Shown piece by piece: positions 1 to 6,545 of a stretch of 6,552 bases of DNA; positions within the stretch are counted from its first letter, which is position 1; each line of letters begins with the position of its first letter. The DNA lies in NCBI GenBank assembly GCA_919901335.1, contig CAKKOZ010000118.1:1-6552 (forward strand). Direction: 5' to 3'. The DNA is from Nitrospiria bacterium (GTDB lineage: Bacteria > Nitrospirota > Nitrospiria > JACQBZ01). The notes below the pieces were generated by a model. The model was not told the DNA's origin and searched no databases. It saw only the letters and a program-made list of their open reading frames with translations. The position numbers and the translations under genes are program-made.

Positions 1-438
1 TCAGCTCTCCAAAATAAACGTCACCGGGCCGTCGTTGTGCAGCGAGACGATCATTTGTGCGGCGAACCGTCCGGTCTCGACCGTCAGACCGCTCGCGGTC
101 AGGCGGTCGACGAACCGATGGTACAACCGCTCGGCCAACTCACGACCGGCCACGGGTTCAAAGCTCGGCCGCCTTCCCTTGACTACCGTCGCCACCAGCG
201 TGAACTGGGAGACGACCAGGATCTGGCCGCCGATCTCCTGAACCGACCGATTCATCTTTCCGGCCTCGTCATCGAAGATCCGAAAACCGAGGATGCGGTC
301 GGCCAGATGATCGGCATCCTCGGCTGTATCCTCCTTCGCCACGCCGAGCAGCACGACCAGCCCCGGCCCGATCCGGCCCACGACCTCTCCCTCCACATTC
401 ACCTGCGCCTCGATCACCCGCTGGATCACGGCCTTCAT
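1..438 (-). CDS. dtd: D-aminoacyl-tRNA deacylase (DTD), complete, 145 aa
   Basis: Cytoplasmic proofreading enzyme that hydrolyses the ester bond of D-aminoacyl-tRNAs (for example D-Tyr-tRNA) and of Gly mischarged on tRNA-Ala, keeping D-residues and misacylated glycine out of proteins. The 145-residue length equals the usual bacterial DTD. Both family signatures are visible: the SQFTL motif at residues 77-81 and the NDGPVTF motif at 135-141, whose Gly137-Pro138 is the chirality-selecting Gly-cisPro pair. The N-terminus MKAVIQRV is typical of the family. The reading frame stays open upstream to 696, but that extension lies inside murJ and does not resemble DTD, so the ATG at 436-438 is chosen. 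This start overlaps the murJ stop as ATGA, with an AAGGGA sequence at 450-455 (11 nt spacer) inside murJ, so translational coupling to murJ is likely. The stop codon sits at the window edge. Identification is very secure. Confidence 0.97.
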   Translation of the reverse strand: MKAVIQRVIEAQVNVEGEVVGRIGPGLVVLLGVAKEDTAEDADHLADRILGFRIFDDEAGKMNRSVQEIGGQILVVSQFTLVATVVKGRRPSFEPVAGRELAERLYHRFVDRLTASGLTVETGRFAAQMIVSLHNDGPVTFILES

Positions 439-2021
439 GACGGCCGGATTCCCTTCTTGGAGATTTTCGTCTTGACCATCTCCCAGAGAAAACTCTGTTC
501 TTCGGATCGCAAAAGGCGGTTGGCCGCGATGTAGCTTAAGATGGACAGCGCGATCGCGCCGAACAACCAAAACGCCTTGACGTCCCATTCGCCGGGGAAC
601 GACCAGATCGAAAGCGTCGCGACGGCCCATCCGATCAGACCAACGGGGATCGTGGCCGCAACGGTGTTGCCGACCGAGCGAAGGATTAGGGGCCATTCAA
701 TGCCGTGGAGACGGCGGTCTAAGATCCATATCAGCAGGCCGAAGTTCAATACGGCCGCAAGTGAAGTCGCCAGCGCCAACCCGCCGTGCGCCAGCGGCCG
801 CATCAGCAGTAGGCTCAAGACGATGTTGGTGACCATGGCCGCGACGGCGATCTTGACCGGCGTCTTCGTATCCTGCAACGAATAGAAAGCCGCGACCACG
901 ATCCGGATGCCGGCAAAGGCCGGAAGGCCGATTGAATAGAACAGGAGGGCGGCGGCCGTGCCGAGCGTCGCCGCGGCCGTGAACTGGCCGTGCTCGAAGA
1001 ACAGATGGATGATGGGGATGCGAAGCGTCATCAGCCCGATCATGGCCGGGATGATAATGAAAAGAACCATCCGCAGTCCGAACGAGAGCGTCTTTTTTAA
1101 TTCATGGATCTGGCCTTCGGAGGTCTGTTTCGCCATTGTGGGAAGGATCGCCGTCCCCAACGCGACGCCGAAGATCCCCAGCGGGAAGAGGACGAGCCGC
1201 ATCCCGTAAAAAAGATAGGACTGGCTTCCTTCGGGAAGATACGAGGCCAGGAGCGTGTTGATGAGGATGTTCACCTGCGTCACCGAAAGGCCGACCATCG
1301 CCGGAAGAATCAAAAGGCCGATCCGTTTTACGCCGGGATGGAAGGGGTTGAATCGGAATCGAAGCATCATTTGATGCCGCCGCAGGCTGGGAAGCTGCAT
1401 GAAAAACTGGACCGCGCCGCCGGCCACGACGCCGATCGCCACGCCGAAGATCGGTTCGGTGAGTCGGGGCGACAGCCAAAGCGCGGCCGCGATGATGCAG
1501 ACGTTGAACATGACGGGCGAGAAGGCCGGCACGGCGAAGGCCCGGAGCGAGTTGAGCATGCCCATGGTGAGCGCGGCCAGGCTGATAAACAGAAGATAGG
1601 GGAACATGAACCGGCTCAACATCACGGTCAGGTCGAACTTGCCCGGCTCATCAACGAAACCCGGTGCAATCACTTGAACGATCCAGGGGGCGGCGAGGAT
1701 GGATAGGACACAAATCATGGTAACGGTCGTCAATAGGACCGTGAAAACGGCCGAGGCCAGTTCGCGGGCTTCTTCTTTCGTCCGCTGGGTGAGGGTTTCG
1801 GTGAAGACGGGGATGAAGGCGGCCGACATGGAGCCCTCCGCGAACAGCTCACGGAGCATGTTGGGGATCCGATAGGCGACGAAGAAGGCATCGGCCACCA
1901 TGCCGGCCCCGAACAGCCGGGCCAGGATCATGTCACGGACGAAGCCCATGATCCGGCTTGCGAAGGTGGCCAGTCCGATCCATCCGGCGGCCTTGGCGAT
2001 CTGTCGGCTCTCCTGGGTCAA
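435..2021 (-). CDS. murJ: Lipid II flippase MurJ (MviN family), 528 aa, TTG start
   Basis: Inner-membrane MOP-superfamily transporter that flips undecaprenyl-linked lipid II to the periplasmic face for peptidoglycan synthesis. Length is in the family range (E. coli about 511). The N-terminal hallmark is clear: SRIMGFVRD at residues 22-30, DAF at 44-46, and PNMLRELFAEG at 53-63 with AAFIPVF following. Arg23, Arg29, Asp44 and Arg57 match by alignment from memory the functionally important Arg18, Arg24, Asp39 and Arg52 of E. coli MurJ; Arg275 matches Arg270. The acidic residues near Arg270 in E. coli (Asp269, Glu273) are Met274 and Leu278 here. Many hydrophobic segments follow to about residue 503, consistent with 14 helices, and the tail is basic. 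No in-frame ATG or GTG lies between the upstream stop (2055-2057) and the conserved N-terminus, so TTG at 2019-2021 is taken as the start. Divergent from rpsT and overlapping dtd by 4 nt. Confidence 0.96.
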   Translation of the reverse strand: MTQESRQIAKAAGWIGLATFASRIMGFVRDMILARLFGAGMVADAFFVAYRIPNMLRELFAEGSMSAAFIPVFTETLTQRTKEEARELASAVFTVLLTTVTMICVLSILAAPWIVQVIAPGFVDEPGKFDLTVMLSRFMFPYLLFISLAALTMGMLNSLRAFAVPAFSPVMFNVCIIAAALWLSPRLTEPIFGVAIGVVAGGAVQFFMQLPSLRRHQMMLRFRFNPFHPGVKRIGLLILPAMVGLSVTQVNILINTLLASYLPEGSQSYLFYGMRLVLFPLGIFGVALGTAILPTMAKQTSEGQIHELKKTLSFGLRMVLFIIIPAMIGLMTLRIPIIHLFFEHGQFTAAATLGTAAALLFYSIGLPAFAGIRIVVAAFYSLQDTKTPVKIAVAAMVTNIVLSLLLMRPLAHGGLALATSLAAVLNFGLLIWILDRRLHGIEWPLILRSVGNTVAATIPVGLIGWAVATLSIWSFPGEWDVKAFWLFGAIALSILSYIAANRLLRSEEQSFLWEMVKTKISKKGIRPS

Positions 2022-2032
2022 ATGAGTGAAAA

Positions 2033-2038
2033 TCCCTT
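2033..2038 (-). promoter_or_regulatory. Shine-Dalgarno of murJ, supporting the TTG start
   Basis: On the minus strand this reads AAGGGA, 11 nt upstream of the TTG codon at 2019-2021. That spacing is slightly long but usable, and no ATG or GTG start is available in frame. An ATT codon at 2031-2033 is also in frame but lies directly against this motif, so it could not use it. The motif is the antisense of part of the rpsT -35 element. Confidence 0.55.
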
Positions 2039-2066
2039 GACAGTCATAACGCGCTCATGGTACAAG
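2037..2066 (+). promoter_or_regulatory. Predicted sigma70-type promoter for rpsT
   Basis: A perfect TTGACA -35 hexamer lies at 2037-2042. After an 18 bp spacer comes TACAAG at 2061-2066, a 4 of 6 match to TATAAT. Initiation would be expected near 2072-2074, leaving a leader of about 48 nt before the rpsT ATG. A 17 bp spacer would give GTACAA, a poorer -10. This is the only convincing promoter I see in the 99 bp divergent region (2022-2120). On the other strand I could find only weak hexamers for murJ. Confidence 0.6.
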
Positions 2067-2071
2067 ACTAC

Positions 2072-2115
2072 CTCTTTGGATTAACTCAAACACAAATCAT
2101 TCGGACAGCAAGGAG
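2072..2115 (+). promoter_or_regulatory. Possible rpsT leader hairpin sequestering the Shine-Dalgarno
   Basis: The rpsT ribosome-binding site AAGGAG is at 2110-2115, 5 nt before the ATG. The stretch CTCTTTG at 2072-2078 can pair with CAAGGAG at 2109-2115 over seven positions (six Watson-Crick, one U-G at 2075/2112), closing a 30 nt loop. The 5' arm would lie at the very start of the transcript made from the predicted promoter. Such pairing would hide the Shine-Dalgarno. S20 represses its own synthesis in E. coli, so a regulatory leader is plausible, but the large loop makes the hairpin only moderately stable and the match may be chance. Confidence 0.3.
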
Positions 2116-2120
2116 TACAA

Positions 2121-2402
2121 ATGGCAGATCACGCATCCGCACTCAAACAGATACGAAGCTCGAAGCGGCGACAGGTCCGGAACCAGTTGGTGTTGTCATC
2201 GCTGAAGACACTGGTCAAGAAGATGAACACCGCGCTCGCCGCCAAGAAACTGGATGAGGCGAAAACCCTTTTGGCCAGGACCACGTCCGCCTTCGACCGC
2301 GCCGTCACCAAGGGCGTTCTCCACCGGAACACCGCTTCCCGCAAGATCTCCCGCCTGACCTCAAAGGTACAGAAGGGGCTGCCGACCCAGGAATCGGCGT
2401 AA
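2121..2402 (+). CDS. rpsT: 30S ribosomal protein S20, 93 aa
   Basis: Small basic protein that binds 16S rRNA directly in the body of the 30S subunit and helps early assembly. Length (93 aa) is close to the usual 85-90. The family pattern is clear: MADHASALKQIRSSKRR at the N-terminus, KTLVKKMNTALAAKKLDEA in the middle, and KGVLHRNTASRKISRL near residues 64-79, the most conserved block. Lys and Arg are abundant throughout, as expected for a helical rRNA binder. The ATG is preceded by a strong AAGGAG with a 5 nt gap. It is the only plus-strand gene here, with its own promoter, and it runs tail-to-tail into holA; the last 42 bp including the TAA are also holA coding sequence on the other strand. 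I see no hairpin plus T-run terminator just downstream, so its transcript probably extends antisense into holA or ends by another means. Confidence 0.97.
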   Translation: MADHASALKQIRSSKRRQVRNQLVLSSLKTLVKKMNTALAAKKLDEAKTLLARTTSAFDRAVTKGVLHRNTASRKISRLTSKVQKGLPTQESA

Positions 2403-3425
2403 CCCTTTCTGCTTTCCCGAACAGAGATCAAGAACGAGCAGCTCTAAAATCAGTTTCGGGGACAGCGCGCTCCCTTTGAGGCCGGCGTCCGTCTCGACAA
2501 AACGCTGAAAGGCCCAGCGCAGGTCCTTTTCCGAGTAGGCCTTGGCCGCCGTGATCACGGATGCGCCGGCCCATTGGCCCAGCCCGAACATCCGCATCAG
2601 CGCCGCGTCGGTATGGCCGGCCTGCATCGAGCGTTTCACCTTCCAGACCAGTCGAAACCGGTAGCCGATCGTGGATAAAATTTTAAGCGGCGGCTCGCCC
2701 TCCTCCACCAGGCGCGCGAGCGTCCGGACCGAGGGTTCCATCCGTCGCTGCGCAAGGGCGGTCAGAAGGTCGTAGACCGAGACATCGCCCGAGGCGGAGC
2801 AGGCCCGCTGCACGTCCTCCAGCTCGATCGTCTTTTCATGGTCGCTGCCGAGGACGGCCTTGGTCAGTTCATTCTGAAGCGGAAAAAGATCGCGGCCGAC
2901 CCGTTCCTTCAAAAAAAGAACGGCATCCTCCGAGATCGCGCGGCCGAGGGATTTGGCTTGGGCCGCAAGCCAGACCGTGACCTGGCCGTCCGAAAGGGGG
3001 CGGCAATCCACCACCGCGGCCTGCGCCTTCAGCGTTTGAAAGAACGACCGTCGCGCGTCGAACTTCGGCGCGACGCAGACAAAGCAGGTGGTCGGGCAGG
3101 GGTTCTTAAGATAGGCCACGAGACGGTTGGCCTCCCCGGCCGGCAATTGCTCGGCATTCTTGAGGATGACCAGCCGTCGCTCGGCGAAGGCCGGAAGGCT
3201 CTCGACCGCGGTCAGGATCGCATCGGCTGTGGCGGTTTCGCTGTCGAGAAGGGTGTAATTAAAGTCCTTCGTGGCGGGGTCCACAACGGCGCGGACCAGC
3301 CGGTCCGTCGCGGACTGGATGAGAAACCCCTCCTCGCCGGTCACAAGATAGACCGGCGCGATCGTTCCGCGATCCAAAAGGTTTACGAGATCCTGATAAC
3401 TCAACAATCCGGTGCGAGGCGGCAT
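2361..3425 (-). CDS. holA: DNA polymerase III subunit delta, 354 aa
   Basis: Clamp-loader subunit that contacts and opens the beta sliding clamp within the replicative polymerase complex. Length compares with 343 in E. coli. The N-terminal domain starts with the typical PVYLVTGEEGFLIQ at residues 24-37 (a degenerate P-loop region; no intact Walker A, as normal for delta). It continues with RLVILKNAEQLP at 84-95 and LQNELTKAVL at 183-192, which marks the lid region, then the all-helical collar domain from about 215 (VYDLLTAL) to 335 (LELLVLDLC). The open frame extends 18 codons upstream into lptE, but the ATG at 3423-3425 is chosen because it has AAAGGG six nt upstream and the extra residues do not fit the family. 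About 18 residues follow the last conserved helix, and the final 13 codons overlap rpsT. It is the third gene of leuS-lptE-holA. Confidence 0.94.
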   Translation of the reverse strand: MPPRTGLLSYQDLVNLLDRGTIAPVYLVTGEEGFLIQSATDRLVRAVVDPATKDFNYTLLDSETATADAILTAVESLPAFAERRLVILKNAEQLPAGEANRLVAYLKNPCPTTCFVCVAPKFDARRSFFQTLKAQAAVVDCRPLSDGQVTVWLAAQAKSLGRAISEDAVLFLKERVGRDLFPLQNELTKAVLGSDHEKTIELEDVQRACSASGDVSVYDLLTALAQRRMEPSVRTLARLVEEGEPPLKILSTIGYRFRLVWKVKRSMQAGHTDAALMRMFGLGQWAGASVITAAKAYSEKDLRWAFQRFVETDAGLKGSALSPKLILELLVLDLCSGKQKGLRRFLGRQPLLYL

Positions 3426-3431
3426 CAAGAA

Positions 3432-3437
3432 CCCTTT
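3432..3437 (-). promoter_or_regulatory. Shine-Dalgarno of holA, deciding its start
   Basis: AAAGGG on the minus strand lies 6 nt before the ATG at 3423-3425 and inside the 13 nt gap after the lptE stop. The lptE TGA is followed directly by an in-frame TAA, giving a tandem stop. This favours the shorter 354-residue delta over the open-frame start at 3479. Confidence 0.65.
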
Positions 3438-3438
3438 A

Positions 3439-3963
3439 TCAAAAACCTTGCAAGACGCGCTGCACGATGTTTTCGGCAAACCGCTTGCCGGCCTCCGCGA
3501 CGGCGTGATCCTGGACCACCCGATTTGCGGCCGTGTCGGGATTGACCCGGTATTCGGCGGCCGATTCCATCGCCGAGTCTTTCCATAAAACTTTTTGAGT
3601 GCGGCGGTTCTCGACCGTGACCGAGGCCCGGATGCGGACCCGGTATTCCACCACCACGCTTGTCGTGCGGTCGAACGTCACGGGCGTGAGCCCAAACGAG
3701 ACGACCGTTCCTCTTAAGACGAGATCGGCCTGCTCCGGGTCGTTCACGACCGTCAGGCGGCTGTTCGTCAGAAACTCCTGTTTCACCGCCGAGGTCACGG
3801 CATTTTCCAGCGACGGCTCAAAGGTCTCATTGTAAAAGACCGGAACCGCGATCGTCCGGATATCGTCCGGAAGACGGTTGCTTCCGGCCAGGTGGTAGCC
3901 GCAGCCGGAAAGAAGCGCAAGGAGCAAGGCGTAAGGCGTGAGGAGAAAAAATAAATGTTTCAT
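3439..3963 (-). CDS. lptE: LPS-assembly outer-membrane lipoprotein LptE, 174 aa
   Basis: Lipoprotein that plugs the LptD beta-barrel and helps insert lipopolysaccharide into the outer leaflet of the outer membrane. Residues 1-20 form a signal peptide with a hydrophobic core and a lipobox LSGC (18-21); Cys21 would be lipidated. Gly22 at the +2 position is not the Asp retention signal, consistent with outer-membrane sorting. The mature start CGYHLAG is the family hallmark, followed by DIRTIAVPVFYNETFEPSLE (34-53) and a beta-rich body ending in a helix. Length matches the short LptE/RlpB type (E. coli about 193). The start ATG overlaps the leuS TGA (ATGA, 3960-3963), with a weak GGTGAG some 9 nt upstream, so translation is probably coupled to leuS. 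Primary sequence is poorly conserved in this family, so the call rests on signal, hallmark and neighbourhood, and is good but not absolute. Confidence 0.9.
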   Translation of the reverse strand: MKHLFFLLTPYALLLALLSGCGYHLAGSNRLPDDIRTIAVPVFYNETFEPSLENAVTSAVKQEFLTNSRLTVVNDPEQADLVLRGTVVSFGLTPVTFDRTTSVVVEYRVRIRASVTVENRRTQKVLWKDSAMESAAEYRVNPDTAANRVVQDHAVAEAGKRFAENIVQRVLQGF

Positions 3964-6545
3964 AGGACGATGCTCACCAACTTTCCTTTGACGTAAATCA
4001 CCTTCTTCAGGGGTTGCCCTTTCATCCAGTCTTTAATTTTTCCATCGGCCAGCGCGCGGTTTTGGATCTCGTTTTCATCCAGACCGGCCGGGACGCGGAT
4101 CTGGCTTCGTAATTTGCCGTTGATCTGGATCACGATCGTGATCTCATCCGTTACAAGATAGTTCTCGTTCCATCGCGGCCAGGGCTGGATGAAGATGCTC
4201 TCGGAATGCCCCAGTCGTTTCCATAATTCCTCGGCGATATGCGGGGCAAAGGGGGAAAGAAGGATCGGGAGGATCCGGATCGCCTCGTCCATTGCGTCGC
4301 TGTTTTGAGCCGTGCCGTCTTCCCGTTCCCAATCCGTGATGGCGTTGTAGAACTCCATCAGGGCCGCTACGGCCGTATTGAATTGAAAATTTTGGTCGAG
4401 ATCCCCTGTCACTTTTTTGATCGTACGATGCGTCGCACGACGCAACGCGGCAGCCCGTTCTGTTCCATCGGTCCCTGATGCGGCTTGATCGCCGATATGA
4501 CTCGTCACCAACCGCCAGACGCGGTTTAAAAACCGCGAAGCGCCTTCCACGCCGGCGTCGTTCCATTCAAGGTCTTTCTCCGGCGGAGCGGCGAAGAGCA
4601 CGAACAGCCGCGCGGTGTCGGTGCCGTACGTGTTGATGATCTCATCGGGATCAACGCCGTTCTTCTTTGACTTGGACATCGCCACGATGCGGCCCACGCG
4701 CACGGGCTTGCCGCACGTGGGGCAGATTCCCGACGCGGCCTCCTTGGCGTAGAGCCAGCCGTGCGTCTCGCAGTCGTAGGTCTCCTTGCAGACCATCCCC
4801 TGCGTGAGGAGGTTCGTAAAGGGTTCATTCGCCTGGGTCAAGCCCAGATCGCGGATCACTTTGGTGAAAAACCGGGCATACAACAGATGCAGCACCGCAT
4901 GCTCGATTCCGCCGATGTACTGGTCCACCGGCATCCAGTAGGCGGCCGACTTCGTGTCGAAGGGCGCCGTCTTCATTTCCGGGGAGAGATAACGCAGGAA
5001 GTACCACGAGGAGTCCACAAAGGTGTCCATCGTGTCCGTCTCGCGGCGGGCCGTCGTCTTGCATTTCGGGCATTTCACGTTTTGGAAGTTTTTATTCTCC
5101 ACCAACGGCGAGCCGCCCTTGCCGGTCAAGGGGACATCGGACGGCAGCGTCACGGGCAGGTCCCCATAGGGTACCGGCACCGTCCCGCATCGATCGCAAT
5201 AGATCATCGGGATCGGCGTGCCCCAGTATCGCTGGCGGGAGACGCCCCAGTCGCGGAGGCGGTAGTTGATCTTGCGTTGGCCCAGTTTTTCGGACTCGAT
5301 GAAGTCGGAGATTTTCTCAAGGGCCCCGTGCGGGCTGAGTCCTGAAAATTTTCCGGAATTCACGAGCTTGCCGGCCTCTTCCACGTAGGCCGCCGTCAAT
5401 TCTTTCGATCGGAGCGTGCCTTCGGAATTCTGGATCACGACCCGGATGGGGATCTCGTACTTTTTCGCGAATTCAAAATCACGCTGGTCATGCGCCGGAA
5501 CGCACATAATCGCGCCAGTGCCGTATTCCATCAGAACGAAATTGCCGATCCAGATCGGGATCCGCTCGGACGTCAATGGATTAATCGCATAAGCGCCGGT
5601 GAAGATTCCTTCCTTCTCGGCGTCTTCGGCCGTGCGAACCGTCTTGTCCTGCTGTTTGATCCGCTCGATGAAGGCCCGGACTTCGGAGGTGTTCTTCCGT
5701 CCCTTGAGAAGCTCGTCCACCATCGGATGTTCCGGCGCGAGCGCGACAAAGGTCGCGCCGAACAGCGTGTCCTGTCGTGTCGTGAAGATCCGGATCGCCT
5801 TGTTTTTCTCGTCTGCCAGCGGGAAGTCCACCTCGAGGCCGATGCTCTTCCCGATCCAATTCCGCTGCATGGTCAGCACACGATCGGGCCAGCCCGCCAA
5901 CCGGTTGCAGCCTTCGAGGAGTTCTTCGGCATAGGCCGTGATTTTGAAAAACCACTGCGAAAGCTCCTTCGGAACGACGGCGGAGTCGCATCGCCAGCAG
6001 GCCCCGTCAATCACCTGTTCATTTGCCAGCACCGTTTCACAGGAAGGACACCAGTTGACCGAGGACATTTTCTTGTAGGCCAGACCGCGCTCAACCATCT
6101 TGAGAAACAGCCACTGGTTCCATTTGTAATAGTCCGGATCGCACGTGGCAAGCTCGCGCGACCAATCGTAGGAGATCCCGATGCGTTTGATCTGCGTGCG
6201 CATGGCGGCGATGTTTTCTTTGGTCCATTTCGATGGATGAATGCCTCGTTCGATCGCGGCATTCTCGGCCGGAAGACCGAAGGCATCCCATCCCATCGGA
6301 TGCAGTACGTTCATTCCGCGCATGCTTTTGTATCGCGCGACGACGTCGCCGATGACGTAATTGCGTACATGGCCCATATGGATCCGGCCGGATGGGTAGG
6401 GGAACATCACGAGGCAGTAGTACTTTGGCCGCTTCGGATCTTCCGTCACGCGAAAGGCCTTGTCCGCCTCCCATCGCTGTTGCCAGAAGGGTTCGATGGA
6501 TTGGGGCGTGTAGGGTTCGGGCTGCTGTGGAGCCGTCTCTTTCAT
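3960..6545 (-). CDS. leuS: Leucyl-tRNA synthetase, 861 aa, complete
   Basis: Class Ia enzyme charging tRNA-Leu with leucine in the cytoplasm. Length equals the bacterial norm (E. coli 860). Order of parts: HIGH-type motif HMGH at 56-59; zinc module CPSC (166-169) with CWRC (183-186); CP1 editing domain with the threonine-rich TTRQDT (255-260) and GTGAIMCVPAHDQRD (342-356) bearing the editing Asp; WGVSRQRYWGTPIP (433-446); Cys pairs 450/453 and 492/495; RETDTMDTFVDSSWYFLRY (501-519); a leucine-specific insertion with C592, H595, C608 and C611; signature AMSKS at 622-626; anticodon-binding helical domain, then the C-terminal tRNA-binding domain (about 800-861). The signature normally reads KMSKS, so its first Lys is Ala; the second Lys (625) is kept. 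An in-frame TGA at 6549-6551 fixes the start at or after the ATG at 6543-6545. First gene of leuS-lptE-holA; its promoter lies outside the window. Confidence 0.98.
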   Translation of the reverse strand: MKETAPQQPEPYTPQSIEPFWQQRWEADKAFRVTEDPKRPKYYCLVMFPYPSGRIHMGHVRNYVIGDVVARYKSMRGMNVLHPMGWDAFGLPAENAAIERGIHPSKWTKENIAAMRTQIKRIGISYDWSRELATCDPDYYKWNQWLFLKMVERGLAYKKMSSVNWCPSCETVLANEQVIDGACWRCDSAVVPKELSQWFFKITAYAEELLEGCNRLAGWPDRVLTMQRNWIGKSIGLEVDFPLADEKNKAIRIFTTRQDTLFGATFVALAPEHPMVDELLKGRKNTSEVRAFIERIKQQDKTVRTAEDAEKEGIFTGAYAINPLTSERIPIWIGNFVLMEYGTGAIMCVPAHDQRDFEFAKKYEIPIRVVIQNSEGTLRSKELTAAYVEEAGKLVNSGKFSGLSPHGALEKISDFIESEKLGQRKINYRLRDWGVSRQRYWGTPIPMIYCDRCGTVPVPYGDLPVTLPSDVPLTGKGGSPLVENKNFQNVKCPKCKTTARRETDTMDTFVDSSWYFLRYLSPEMKTAPFDTKSAAYWMPVDQYIGGIEHAVLHLLYARFFTKVIRDLGLTQANEPFTNLLTQGMVCKETYDCETHGWLYAKEAASGICPTCGKPVRVGRIVAMSKSKKNGVDPDEIINTYGTDTARLFVLFAAPPEKDLEWNDAGVEGASRFLNRVWRLVTSHIGDQAASGTDGTERAAALRRATHRTIKKVTGDLDQNFQFNTAVAALMEFYNAITDWEREDGTAQNSDAMDEAIRILPILLSPFAPHIAEELWKRLGHSESIFIQPWPRWNENYLVTDEITIVIQINGKLRSQIRVPAGLDENEIQNRALADGKIKDWMKGQPLKKVIYVKGKLVSIVL

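Noticed and set aside
439..696. N-terminal extension of dtd to a 231-residue protein
   Set aside because: The extension lies wholly inside murJ, has no resemblance to DTD, and the 145-residue form has the exact family length and N-terminus.
1104..1706. 200-residue open frame on the plus strand opposite murJ
   Set aside because: Very charged, low-complexity product typical of an antisense shadow of a membrane protein gene.
2415..2461. Possible rpsT terminator from TCCCGAA (2415-2421) and TTCGGGG (2455-2461)
   Set aside because: The stem is short with a 33 nt loop and there is no T-run after it, so it does not look like an intrinsic terminator.
2838..3545. 235-residue open frame on the plus strand opposite holA
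   Set aside because: Arg/Gly-rich composition without recognisable domain, antisense to a clear conserved gene; long antisense frames are common in GC-rich DNA.
4761..5345. 194-residue open frame on the plus strand opposite leuS
   Set aside because: Mirror of the leuS codon pattern, no family features and no convincing ribosome-binding site seen.
5766..5783. TTRQDT instead of TTRPDT in the LeuRS editing domain as a sign of lost editing
   Set aside because: The threonines, Arg and Asp are all kept, the HDQRD motif is intact, and I recall the same Gln in other bacterial LeuRS, so it is likely a normal variant.
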